DNA from: Sclerurus mexicanus
Taxonomy: Eukaryota > Chordata > Aves > Passeriformes > Furnariidae
Assembly (NCBI GenBank): GCA_013396755.1
Contig: VWZF01003703.1
Coordinates: 356,011-420,010, forward strand
Direction: 5' to 3'
DNA: 64,000 bases
The position numbers and the translations under genes were made by a program. Shown one piece after another: positions 11,838 to 21,428 of this stretch (positions within the stretch are counted from its first letter, which is position 1; every line of letters starts with the position of its first letter). Below the pieces are notes generated by a model, which did not search any database, was not told the origin of the DNA, and was given only the letters and a program-made list of their open reading frames with translations.

Positions 11838-12500
11838 GCAGGGAGAGTGGGGAGAAGGGACAGGGGTACCAGCCCCCAAATCCCCCTGTTAGCATGAGAA
11901 AAGAGGGCTCTATTCAAAACGCAACATGGCAAGCACCCAAGGGCAGTTACAACAGATCCATATCTGGGACGTCTTGGAATGATTGAACTCAAAACATTAA
12001 GTTCAGGAAACCACCAAAAAGAAAGCAGGTCTGTGGTAAATAAATAAATAAATGCCCCCAAAGAAAGGGATTGACTGTGGTATTTATGAGCCTTACTCCT
12101 TCACAGGAAAGCTGAGAGCACAGAACGCTGTGGCTGAGGATTCAGATGTGTTAACCTTTTCAAACACATCACGTGGGCTTTGGAGAGGAAAAGCTCTTGA
12201 TGGCTGCAGTTGTGGGGAGTTTCTGAGAAACCAAGGTGACAGAGAGCTGGTCACATCTGACCAGGTGCAAACCAGGGTGGCTGCAGGGTGCATTTCGAGG
12301 ATAAGTGCTGGATATCCTGAAATAACATTCCCTTGCTCCCCATCTCGTGCCTCAGATTAACTCTTTGGTGACTCTGCTCTGCTAAGGGTCATAGGGAACT
12401 CGGTACCCTGCTTCCATTCTGCGACTGTACCTATTTATCTACACTGTGTATCTGGTTTAGCCAGAGGCCAAAACCTTCTGCTGGGAAATTCTCAGCAGAG
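11838..12500. other. ERICH6 upstream intron, no feature seen
   Basis: AT-richer sequence between the first visible ERICH6 exon and the CpG island. I found no exon with matching phase and no recognisable repeat. Confidence 0.4.
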
Positions 12501-12504
12501 GGAG

Positions 12505-13420
12505 CAGCGGTGGGGAGAGGCCGTGCGGCCTTTCGGTGCCCAGGTGTGCACGGCCAGCGCCGCTCCCCCAGCCCCGCGGAATTCAAACCCTGTCATGAAG
12601 GGGCTCCTGCGCCGGCGCGGCAAAGGGCGCTGGTTCCATGTTTCCTACATGGAGCCGTGGGAGCGAAGCAGAGGGAGAGCCCAGCCCAGCCCCGCCGGAC
12701 CTCGCGGTGCGCCGGTGCCCGGGAGGACTCGCGCCGGTAAGCCAGCAGGGCGGGCAGGCGGGCGGGGCGCGGCCGCGGCCCGGCCTGGCGGGCCCNNNNN
12801 NNNNNNNNNNNNNNNNNNNNNNNNNNNNNNNNNNNNNNNNNNNNNNNNNNNNNNNNNNNNNNNNNNNNNNNNNNNNNNNNNNNNNNNNNNNNNNNNNNNN
12901 NNNNNNNNNNNNNNNNNNNNNNNNNNNNNNNNNNNNNNNNNNNNNNNNNNNNNNNNNNNNNNNNNNNNNNNNNNNNNNNNNNNNNNNNNNNNNNNNNNNN
13001 NNNNNNNNNNNNNNNNNNNNNNNNNNNNNNNNNNNNNNNNNNNNNNNNNNNNNNNNNNNNNNNNNNNNNNNNNNNNNNNNNNNNNNNNNNNNNNNNNNNN
13101 NNNNNNNNNNNNNNNNNNNNNNNNNNNNNNNNNNNNNNNNNNNNNNNNNNNNNNNNNNNNNNNNNNNNNNNNNNNNNNNNGGTCGCAGTGTGCCCCGTGC
13201 CTCCCGGGACCCCGCGAGGAACCGGGGCGGCCCCAGGGCCGCCGGGGTTGCGGGGCCGTGGTGCTGCGGCCTCGGGGCCGGCCTCCGTCCCGCCCCGGAG
13301 CTGCAGGGTGGGCCGGAGCCGGGGCTGGGCTGGGGGTGACACGCGGGGCTGTTGGACGGGACCTGGCTGCCCCTGGAGCACCTGCCCCGGCGAACTCCTG
13401 GCACCTGTGTCACACGCGTC
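12505..13420. promoter_or_regulatory. CpG island, likely ERICH6 promoter, with assembly gap
   Basis: Very CpG-rich sequence flanks a run of N. By position it should carry the ERICH6 transcription start on the minus strand and possibly a divergent plus-strand transcript. GC-rich promoters often fail in short-read assembly, which explains the gap. Confidence 0.6.
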
Positions 13421-13562
13421 TCACACGCCTGTGGCTGATGTTTCCTGCAGGACTGGGCGCTGTCGAACCCCTCCAAGGAATCTGCACGAACAACTCTGAG
13501 AACAAAAGAGAGGAAAACGTCTTGTGCGAACAGGCATGTTTGGATTCCCCTTGGGACAGCAG
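12595..13562 (+). ncRNA. Candidate spliced plus-strand transcript from ERICH6 CpG island
   Basis: A plus-strand ATG frame starting MKGLLRRRGKGRW at 12595 runs to a GTAAGC donor at 12737. After the gap, a good acceptor (TTTCCTGCAG ending 13450) starts a 112-bp segment ending at a GTGTGT donor at 13563. Phase would stay open if these two are joined. It could be a divergent long non-coding RNA (human has ERICH6-AS1 on the opposite strand) or a small coding gene. I do not recognise the peptide, and the N gap prevents a firm model. Confidence 0.3.
12796..13180. other. Assembly gap (385 N)
   Basis: Run of N inside the CpG island. Open frames drawn across it are artefacts. Confidence 0.99.
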
Positions 13563-13699
13563 GTGTGTGCTACCTTACCTGTGCTGTGTGTAAGAACTTG
13601 CAGTGTCTTACCAGCACGTGAGTTCCTCAATAGAGCAAATCAGCCTCACTCATTTTCAGATGGAAGGAGTGTGTTGAGCTGTGGTATCAGTGGCTCAGC

Positions 13700-16070
13700 C
13701 GGTGTCCGTGCTGAGAGCTCCCTGTAGCACTGGGGCATCACTGCCACGGCTCCCTGGGGTCGGCACCGCCCGTGGTTCTGGCTGTGGCACGACAGAGCCC
13801 GGCACCTGTCCTGACAGCACTGCTGTGGGCAGGGGGCCCTCAGGTTGTGCTGTACCCTTGCTATAAACTCATCAGTCCCAAATGAAACTTGCATTTTAAT
13901 TTGTGTTTGAAGTGGAAATAAGTTTTTAGGAAGAACTGTAGCTACAGAAAAGCTGCTTCCCAGGCACATCTCCTGCTCGCTGGTTATTGCCTTCCATAGC
14001 TGACACTCCTGGCAGGCTGGAGAGCAGCTGAGGGGCTGCTGGGCACCATACCCTGGCTGAGGGATCTGCCCTCACCAAGGGGGTCTGTCCTGGCACAGGG
14101 GTCGGCCCCAGCATGAGGGTCTGTCTGCTGTGGCCCCCTTCCTGCTTCCAGCTCCTAGGCACAGGTCTCTCCAGACATGCTTGACTATCCCTTTCAAAAG
14201 CAGGGGCTTTACTGTGGTCAGTTCTGTTCAGAGAACCAGGATGGCCTAAGTAAGTTTTTCTGAATGTTTTAAGAACTGTCACACATTTATTGATGCGCTG
14301 CCATTCCCTTGGCAAGGGGCTGGTGCCCTCCAGGCCCCTCCTGCCCCTGGCTGTTGAACATCACCCTTGGGAAGTTGTTTCAGTTGCCTCAGGAAGAAAA
14401 CCTGAAACCTGATGGAGTGTTGTCCACTCACTGATCTGAAGGGGAAACACCTCACTTCTTGTCAGTGCCAGCTGAGGTTCTCGTTATCCTAAGCTCACTT
14501 TCAATCAGAAAATATACAAGGTGTTGGGTTGGTTTTCTTGAGGTGTGATCTAACAAAAGTAGGCCATTCTTTCAGAACTCAGTGGTGTGGAGAGACCTAA
14601 TGATACTGTGTGTTAACTTACCTAATGTGGGTTATAGGCAACACTGGAGTAATATAATCAAAGACATGCTTAAGAGCTTTGTTTTACACAAAAAACCTCC
14701 TATGTGCCAACTGTCAGTAAGAAAATTATCTTCCACTATAATTGTTGCTCAACTATGGGAAAATGAATAAAATCCTTAGGAATTTGTGCTTAAGTTCTGC
14801 TGAAAGCAGAGGTGTTAACACCTGTTGGAACCACAGCTTGACTTTGATTCCACTTAAGCAGGAGAGTTAGTTCACTGGGCTGATGCTGCTGGAGTTCTGC
14901 CAGCACAGTGTAAGTGAGACCAGAAGTAGGATCTTTCATCATTGGTATGCAGTGCATAGAGAGTAGTTCCTCAGGAGGTTTTTTCCCATGGTCACTTCCA
15001 AATTCTCAAGGCCAGACTGAGCTTCCCTTTGCTGAGGCCAAACATGTTCTCGTGCATTTTTCTGGGCGCTGCTGCTGGGCTCTGGTGATGGCTCTGCAGG
15101 GCTGGGGCTTAACTGCAGAGAGCTCTTCACCAGAGGAATGCCATCAGTGGTGTCACCCCTCTGGATTGTATTTATTCACACCACACCTCACCTGTCACTT
15201 TACCTGCAGTTTTCCACTGCTGTGAGGCTGCCCACTGCCAGTAACTCAGTGGACTGTGCCTCCTCCAGTTGCCACATGCCTGAGATTCGGCACAGCCATA
15301 TGTGGAGCTGGTATTTGTTGCCAGTGATTCAGGCAGCATGTTCTGGTGGCAGAGAGGGAGCTGCAGGCAGAGTCCACTGTGGTGACAACCTGTGATTCAG
15401 TTGCACAGGTTGGGCTGTCACCATTGTCTCTGGGACTTACATCCCCACTCTGCTGCTCTGCTCGTGCTGCAGCGGGGCTGTGTCTGGCAGCATAAGGTGG
15501 CGGGGGCAAGGACCCCAGCAGGGTGAGCCAGCCCGTGCTGGGGGATCCCCGCTGATCCAGCATGGCTGAGCACACAGAGTAACCACAGAGCAGCTGCCAT
15601 GCACAGGTGTGTTAGCGCAGCTCCGCAGTGTAGGTTTTGCAAAATATTTATTGCAAAATAAAAGTAAATATGGCAACAAAACTTAAATAGCAAATTACAT
15701 GACACTGGCCATAAAGCTCTTGCTATATTATGGATCTTTTACAATAATCAATAGTCAAGTGTATCTCCCAGGGCAGCTGCACGTGGACAGCCTGAATCTG
15801 CGTCACTGGCTCCAGCTGTCTGGGTTCTGTGAGACTTGTGCCTGCTGCTCGCACCCGTACCTGGCCCGATCCCCCTACACCAGACAGGAGTCATACAGGA
15901 GTATCTTCCATGCTCTGCGAAACCTGCTGTGCTGTACCTCAGCCCCTCCTCCTCTTTTTCCTTTTAAAGCTACTGCAGGTGACCCACTGCCCATCCCCTT
16001 CCATAAGGTAGCAGGGAGTGTAGAAACATCACTGAAGTACCTACTGCTCCCCCTTTGAGTCAGAGCTTCT
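13700..16070. other. Intergenic region, no gene recognised
   Basis: Between the ERICH6 CpG island and the CR1 element. Only short unsupported open frames are present. I see no RNA gene and no long repeat. Confidence 0.45.
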
Positions 16071-16074
16071 TCTG

Positions 16075-17140
16075 TGAGAGGTTGCTTGGATTTCTTTCCC
16101 TTCCCATCTACTAGGAAAGGACAGGCAGCCTTAGAGGAGTACAGAGAGATTGTCAGAGCAGCTAGGGATCAAGTTAGAAAAGCTAAAGCCTGATAAAATC
16201 TGGCCATGGATGTCAAGGGCAACAAGCAAAGTCTCTACAGGTACTTTGGTGATAAAAGGAAGACTAGGGAAAATGCGGGCCCTCTCTGGAAGAAAATGGG
16301 AGACCTGGTTATCCAGGACATGGAGAAGGCTGGGGGTACTCAGTGATGTTTCTGTCTCGACCTTCATGGCAAGTGCCACAGCCACAGTGCCTGAGTTACA
16401 GGAGGCAAAGGCAAGGAGTGGGAGAAGGAAGAATTGCCCATTGTGGGAGAGGATCAGGGTTGAGAAGGTCTAAGGGAGCTGAAGGTGCACAAGTGCATGG
16501 GACCTCACAAAATGCACCCATGGGTCTAGAGGAAACTGGCAGAGGAAGTGGCTCAGCCACTGTCCATCATATTTGAGAAGTCGTGCCAGTCCAGTGAAGG
16601 CCTCGCAGACTGCAAAACAGGAAACATAACCCCCCTTTTTTAAAAAGGGGAATAAGAAAGACCCAGGGAACTACAGGCTGGTAAGTTACCTCAGTGCCCA
16701 GCAATAGCATGGAGCAGATCCTCCTGGAAACCATGGTAAGGCATATGGAAAATAAGGAGGTGATTGGAGACAGCCAACATGGCCTTACTAAGGGCTAATC
16801 ATGAGAACTTAGAGCCCTTTCCAGTGCCTATAGGTGCTACAGGAGAGCTGGAGAGGGACTTTGGACAAGGGCCTGAAATGACAGGACAGGGGGAATGACT
16901 TCCCACTGCAAGAGGGCAGGGCTAGATGGGATATTGGGAAGAAATTCTTCCCTGTGAGGGTTGTGTGACCCTGGCATAGTTTACCCAGAGAAGCTGTGGC
17001 TGTCCCATCCCTGGAAGTGTCCAAGGCCAGGTTGGATAAGGCTTGGAGCAACCTGGGATAGTGGAAGATGTCCCTGCCCATGGCAGGGGATTGGAATAGA
17101 TGATCTTTTAAGTCTCTTCCAACCCAAACCCTCAATGATA
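16075..17140 (+). mobile_element. CR1 non-LTR retrotransposon, degenerate, plus orientation
   Basis: From about 16,100 the conceptual translation resembles the CR1 ORF2 reverse transcriptase: a FGDKRKTRENAGP-like block, then an NITPLF and DPGNYR-like block, broken by stops and frameshifts. After about 16,800 the sequence jumps to the standard avian CR1 3' untranslated end (GGGAAGAAATTCTTCCCTGT at about 16,936, then CCCTGCCCATGGCAGGGG and the GATGATCTTTTAAG motif). The middle of ORF2 is deleted. The element is a dead copy lying downstream of SIAH2. Confidence 0.85.
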
Positions 17141-17503
17141 CTAAAGCCTGTTATTAAAGCTCACCAGTGAGAGAGTGAGTCTGTACTGCTGCTGAAAGGG
17201 CTTTTACATGAGCCTCTTAAGCCGTATGTCCAATGGAAGCACTCTTTACATAAAATATAATTAAATTATAAAAGGTGTGTAATCTTCCTAAGGCACCCAA
17301 GAATTTTAAAAGACCATGTCCCACTCATGCTACTTACAGGACACTCTTGTTCCTCTTCTCCCCAAAGTTACAACTGTTGGCTAGTCAGGAACCTTAGCAT
17401 ACATGATGACAGAGTTGAACAGCATAAAAAAATGAAACCAAAAGCAAACCCTGGTGAAGGTAAAGCACTGCATCCAGACAGCTCAGATCTCACTAGTGCT
17501 GCA

Positions 17504-18838
17504 TCACGGACAGCACATGGAAATCGTCACGTTAATGCCGAGGTTTCCGTTGTCAGCGAAAAGGTGTGCAGTAGCTGTATCAAAAACGAGGCAGTTGCTG
17601 TTGCGGATGGCTACGGTCACGCCGTCGTGGATGGAGCAGGGAGATGCCTCCCAGGTCAGCCGGTGGCAGTTGCCGTGCAGTTCCAGTCTGTACTGAAAAT
17701 TCTCCGCCTGCTTACGGGTGCCGATGAGCAGCACGGTGGCAAAAAACTGCTGGTGACCTTCACACTTCTCCTGTTTCTTCAGCACCAGCATGAAGTGGTG
17801 ACTGAAGCACGACTGCATCATCACCCAGTCCACTGCCCCTGGCAGGTTAATGTCTGTGGCAAGGAAAATGATGTCTTCTCCCTGAAGGGTGGTAATGCTT
17901 TTGTGGGCATGCATGAGGTGGGACATCACGGCTTCCAAGGATCCCTCCCAGTCACAGGAGGTACCAGGGCATGGGCAGGAGTAGGGACGGTACTCACAGA
18001 TGGCTTCATGTTTTGGCTTTTCTGTGTGGTGGAGTGTCAGGGAGCAGCCTGTTGTGGCGTACTGGAAAGAGACCAAATACAAGCCATCAGGAAAGGCACC
18101 AGCACTAGTGTTTGCTGCTCCCACCCGTCCATTGGAAACACTGGTGATCAACCAGAGCTCTTGTGGTCACTGCAAATTTTACATTGGATACTTCTATGTA
18201 GCCCTGGATTCAAGGTGAGCTTTATTTAGTTTTTGTGTCCATTTAAAAAGGAATCTTCTTGTCTTTACAGGCTGTTTTATCCTATAGCAAGCACTTAAGA
18301 TAAAATGGGCTGTAAGGCTGAGTTGTAGTTAGATCTGCTGTTGCAGTTAGATCTGATTGGTCCAGATCAGCTGGAGAGAGGTCCCGGTTTGGATTTTCCT
18401 TTTCTTTAAAAAGAACAGAGGATTCTGGTTTCAACAACCGGGGTGATGGGTGGGGGTGGTCCGGGGATGGGGATGTGGGGGTTCTCCGCAGGGGGACGGG
18501 GATGGGGGGCGGCCCGGGCAGCCCTAACGGGGCTCCATCCCCGTTCCCCTGCCCAGCCCTTCATCCTTACCTTGCACGGGAAGGGGACAGCCGAGGCCAC
18601 CTTCTCCATGGCCAGGTTCCTGATGTTGGGGGTGAGGGAGCCCCGGCAGGTGGGGCAGAGGCTCAGCTGCTGCCGGCATTGCTTGCACACGAGGTGCCCA
18701 GCCTGGCACTGCAGGATGGGCGGCAGGACATAGTCGAAGCAGATGGGGCACTCGAAGAGCGAGGTCAGCTCCTGCTGCTGCTGCTGCTGCTGCTGCTGGC
18801 CCGGGCGGGGGGGTGCGGAAGACTCCTGGGCCGAAGAG
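17504..18838 (-). CDS. SIAH2: E3 ubiquitin ligase SIAH2 (5'-partial), two exons
   Basis: Exon 1 is 18571-18838 (cut by N at 18839) and exon 2 is 17504-18061; the 509-bp intron is in phase 0. SIAH2 is a RING ligase that sends substrates such as prolyl hydroxylases to the proteasome. Exon 1 carries the C3HC4 RING: CPICFDYVLPP, CQAGHLVCKQC, CPTCRG. Exon 2 carries the SIAH zinc fingers (YATTGCSL through SHLMHAHK) and the substrate-binding domain, ending VTISMCCP then stop. The 185 residues of exon 2 match the family length. A run of nine CAG codons directly precedes ELTSLFEC; I recall no such polyglutamine in the human protein. The N-terminal tail is lost at the N. SIAH2 rather than SIAH1 is chosen from sequence and synteny. 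Confidence 0.96.
18571..18838 (-). CDS. SIAH2: SIAH2 exon 1, RING domain, broken at contig join
   Basis: The GTAAGG donor is at 18570-18565 after CPCK. Frame is open up to base 18838, where residues read SSAQESSAPPRPG before the glutamine run. The next base is a single N followed by a TG microsatellite, so the true start codon is absent. SIAH2 normally has about 70 more N-terminal residues in a GC-rich first exon. Confidence 0.93.
18772..18798 (-). repeat. CAG triplet run encoding nine glutamines in SIAH2
   Basis: Nine uninterrupted CTG triplets on the plus strand (CAG sense) lie just ahead of the RING domain. A pure triplet run is prone to length change. Confidence 0.85.
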
Positions 18839-18839
18839 N
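18839..18839. other. Single N, contig join in SIAH2 exon 1
   Basis: One N separates GC-rich SIAH2 coding sequence from a TG-rich microsatellite. Two other single Ns in this window mark contig joins, so this is probably a gap of unknown size. Confidence 0.8.
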
Positions 18840-18918
18840 ACGTGTGTGTGTGATGTGTGTGTGTGACGTGTGTGTGTGTGATGTGTGTGTGTGACATGTG
18901 TGTGTCTGTGTGTGTGCG
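18840..18918. repeat. TG/CA microsatellite
   Basis: Imperfect (TG)n interrupted by GATG, GACG and GACATG units. Abuts the N in SIAH2 exon 1. Confidence 0.9.
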
Positions 18919-19132
18919 TGCTCACCGGGGCCATCGAAATAATGTTAAAAGATGTTTTGGCCTGATTTTAAATGTTCTGCAGAATGAGGTGTTTTCTTAG
19001 CTCTGGTTTTACACATTGGGACCAGATAATGAAAGAAGTTGGGCTGGTTTCGCTCCCCACATAAACAAAAAATAGGTTTTGGGGAAAACCCCAGTAATTT
19101 AAACAGCATTTGTTTCAGTAACACTGGAGAAG

Positions 19133-19278
19133 TGAATCACAGAACGATAGAACCACAGAATTGTTAAGTTGGAAAAAACCTTTAAGAGCATTGAGTCAAA
19201 CCATTAACTCAGCACTGCCAAGGCCACCACTAACTGATGTCCCTTGGCACCACATCTGCATGTCTGTTAAATCCCTCC
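19133..19278 (-). mobile_element. CR1 3'-end fragment
   Basis: Starts AATCACAGAACGATAGAACC and continues through the CR1 3' tail reversed (AAGGCCACCACTAACTGATG). Minus orientation. Confidence 0.75.
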
Positions 19279-19280
19279 AG

Positions 19281-19445
19281 GAGTCACAGAACCACAGAAT
19301 GGTTTGGGTCAGGACAGACCTTAAAGCCCATCCAGTTCCACCCTGGATCTAGAAGGAAGATTCCTTCCACTAGACCAGGTTGCTCCAAGCCCTGTCTAAC
19401 CTGGCCTTGAACACTTCCAATATTATTTTCTCCAGAGTTCTCGCT
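19281..19445 (-). mobile_element. CR1 3'-end fragment, second copy in tandem
   Basis: Starts GAGTCACAGAACCACAGAAT, then CCAGGTTGCTCCAAGCCCTG and CCTGGCCTTGAACACTTCCA, the hallmark CR1 tail reversed. Lies directly next to another CR1 end of the same orientation, so either two insertions or one rearranged element. Confidence 0.8.
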
Positions 19446-20786
19446 GCAATTTGTCTCTGAGGGTTCTTCTTGATGAATGAGCAATACTATGTTCTGAGAT
19501 ACCCACAGAAAACATTTTTCACCACAGCAGTGTAACCCGTGAGAAGGTCTGTGCAGGAGAGGGGCCTCGCTGCTGGAGGCTCTGGTGCTTGTTTCCGCTG
19601 GTACTTATTTCCTCCGTGAGACTGACTCATGCAAAGTGCCAAAATATGCCATAAGTTTCATTTGTGTGTGTCTAGACTCGTTGCTTGCATTCCTGGCTGT
19701 GTAGCCCCTGATCCCCCTCAAATATTTCAGGGCATGACAGCACCCCTTGGCATCTGTGGAATGCGTGCAGTTTTGCAAAGCTTTTTTGTCTTCTGCAGAG
19801 AATTTCCAGAGTAGAAGTGAAAGTCTGTAGCTGTTGTCATGAGGGCAGCACTTCCTGAGGTGCTGGAGCTGGGGAGTTTTCAGAGAAATTTGACTTAACA
19901 CCCAGACTGTTTATTGCTGCTTATTCCTAAAGCATCACTCAGTGATGTGACCTGGCTAGAATGAGCAAGGGCTCAGCTCTGACAGAGGGAAATGAGCAGG
20001 CAAGAAGGTTATCAAAGGATGTGAAGACATGAGGGCAGAGGGATGGATGAGGGCAGAGGGAAGCGGCAAGGGTGTGTGCTCCCGCGGCGGGTGCAGTCGG
20101 GTTTAGCTGGGCTTCTCTTCCTTTTTCTGGCTTTCACAATGATACCGTGTTTGTGACGGTGATGGGGAGCAGGGCCAGGGTAGGAAATGGGGGCCTGGGG
20201 GCTATGATGTGCTGAAGGGGTGGGGGACCCTCTTCCTGACTCTCCGTTCCCCAGCCTGGCCTGTGGTCGGAGCTGCCAGTGTGGTCACAGAAGGGTGATG
20301 AGCTGGTACACCGCTGGCAGCCCTGGGGCCCTTCTCCCAGTGTCACTGAGCCTGCAGGTGCTGGGGGACCACAGCACTGGGGCTGAGCCACAGCTTTGCG
20401 GTGGGTAGGCCATGTGCTTAGGAGTGTCCTGAATTGAGCAGAAACTCAAGAAGGAGTCAACAGCAGGTACAGATCCCTCATCAGCTGTAACCACCAGCTC
20501 CTCGTTCTGGCCTGGCAGAATCTCTGAATGTCACCACTTGGTTTTTTCTATTGGAAAATTGAATTCATTTGAACCAAGTTTCTGGATTGCTTGCATAAGG
20601 TTTATTGTTCTCAGTACAGTTGGCATTAGCAACAGCACATTAGACTGAGGGTATGACTAATAGGTCTTCTCTGTGTGATGACAATGGAAAAGGAAGTGGA
20701 CAGTGGTTACTGTGAGTGAGAAGTGATATGCCCTGCCCGTGCTTGCCAGGCTGGTGCAGAGTGCCAGGATTTGGCATGGCAGTAAA
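19446..20786. other. Intergenic between MINDY4B and SIAH2
   Basis: Should include promoter sequence of SIAH2 and downstream flank of MINDY4B. I recognise no gene. No CpG island is visible near the truncated SIAH2 start, which suggests the GC-rich promoter is missing from the assembly. Confidence 0.4.
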
Positions 20787-20985
20787 ATCACTGAATCATA
20801 GAATCCCAGAATGATTTGGATTGGAAAAGCCCTCTTACACCCATTGAGTCCAACCATTCCCCCAGGACTGCCCAGACCACCACTAAACCATGTCCCCAAG
20901 TGCCACATCTGCACAGCTCTTAAATCCCTACAGGGATGGGGAACCCACCACTGCCCTGGGCAACTTGTGTCAGGGCTTGACTCTC
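20787..20985 (-). mobile_element. CR1 3'-end fragment
   Basis: Begins AATCACTGAATCATAGAATC and continues with the CR1 tail reversed (GAGTCCAACCATTCCCC, AAATCCCTACAGGGATGGGG). Confidence 0.8.
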
Positions 20986-21228
20986 CTTTTCTTGCCAGCT
21001 GTGGTGGGAAGCAGGAGAACCTGCATTCCACCACCTGGAAGAGGTGTGAGGTGGGGCAGCTGGTGATCATTCCTCGCCTGCACACGCTTTCTCAGTGGGT
21101 GTGATGCCTTGTGAACAGGGCATCCCCTCAATGCACCAAGGGCTGTTTAATTGGGGAAAGTGTTTTTGTCCTGCCTGTTACAGTGACTGGTGTAGTCGGC
21201 AGCACACGGGACATACCAGCATTCTTCA

Positions 21229-21288
21229 GGAGAAAGGGTCCATCCTGCTCACTCCTCAGGAGCAGGGGTCCATCCTGCTCACTCCTCA
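21229..21288. repeat. 30-bp tandem duplication at MINDY4B stop
   Basis: Two adjacent 30-bp units on the minus strand, each starting TGAGGAGTGAGCAGGATGGA. The first unit's TGA is the MINDY4B stop codon. Confidence 0.8.
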
Positions 21289-21428
21289 GAAGAAGGGGTC
21301 TGTCCCATTCCAGCTGACGGTTGCACCTGCCCACTTGGTCCTGATTGCCATCTCCAGGGCCAGACACCTCTTCCCTGGGCTGCAGGGGTCTTTACTTGGT
21401 ACATCTTCCCAGTAATGAGAATGAGTGT
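21286..21428 (-). CDS. MINDY4B: MINDY4B terminal coding exon
   Basis: Acceptor CTCTTCAG ends at 21429. Phase 1 joins exon H (ATA G|AC). Reads DTHSHYWEDV, EMAIRTKW and ends WNGTDPFF then TGA. This matches the conserved end of the family closely. Longer frames overlapping it in other phases are shadows. Confidence 0.92.

Noticed and set aside
12523..13593. Long open frames crossing the N runs
   Set aside because: N codons are read as X; frame across a gap is meaningless.
16150..16473. Open frame in 16.1-16.5 kb
   Set aside because: Part of the degenerate CR1 element in the wrong frame.
18860..18934. His/Thr-rich frame upstream of SIAH2
   Set aside because: Translation of the TG microsatellite, separated by N from the real coding frame.
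21128..21367. Minus-strand frame with repeated LLLRSEQDGP
   Set aside because: It is the 30-bp tandem repeat in the MINDY4B 3' UTR read in another frame; the true frame stops at 21286.
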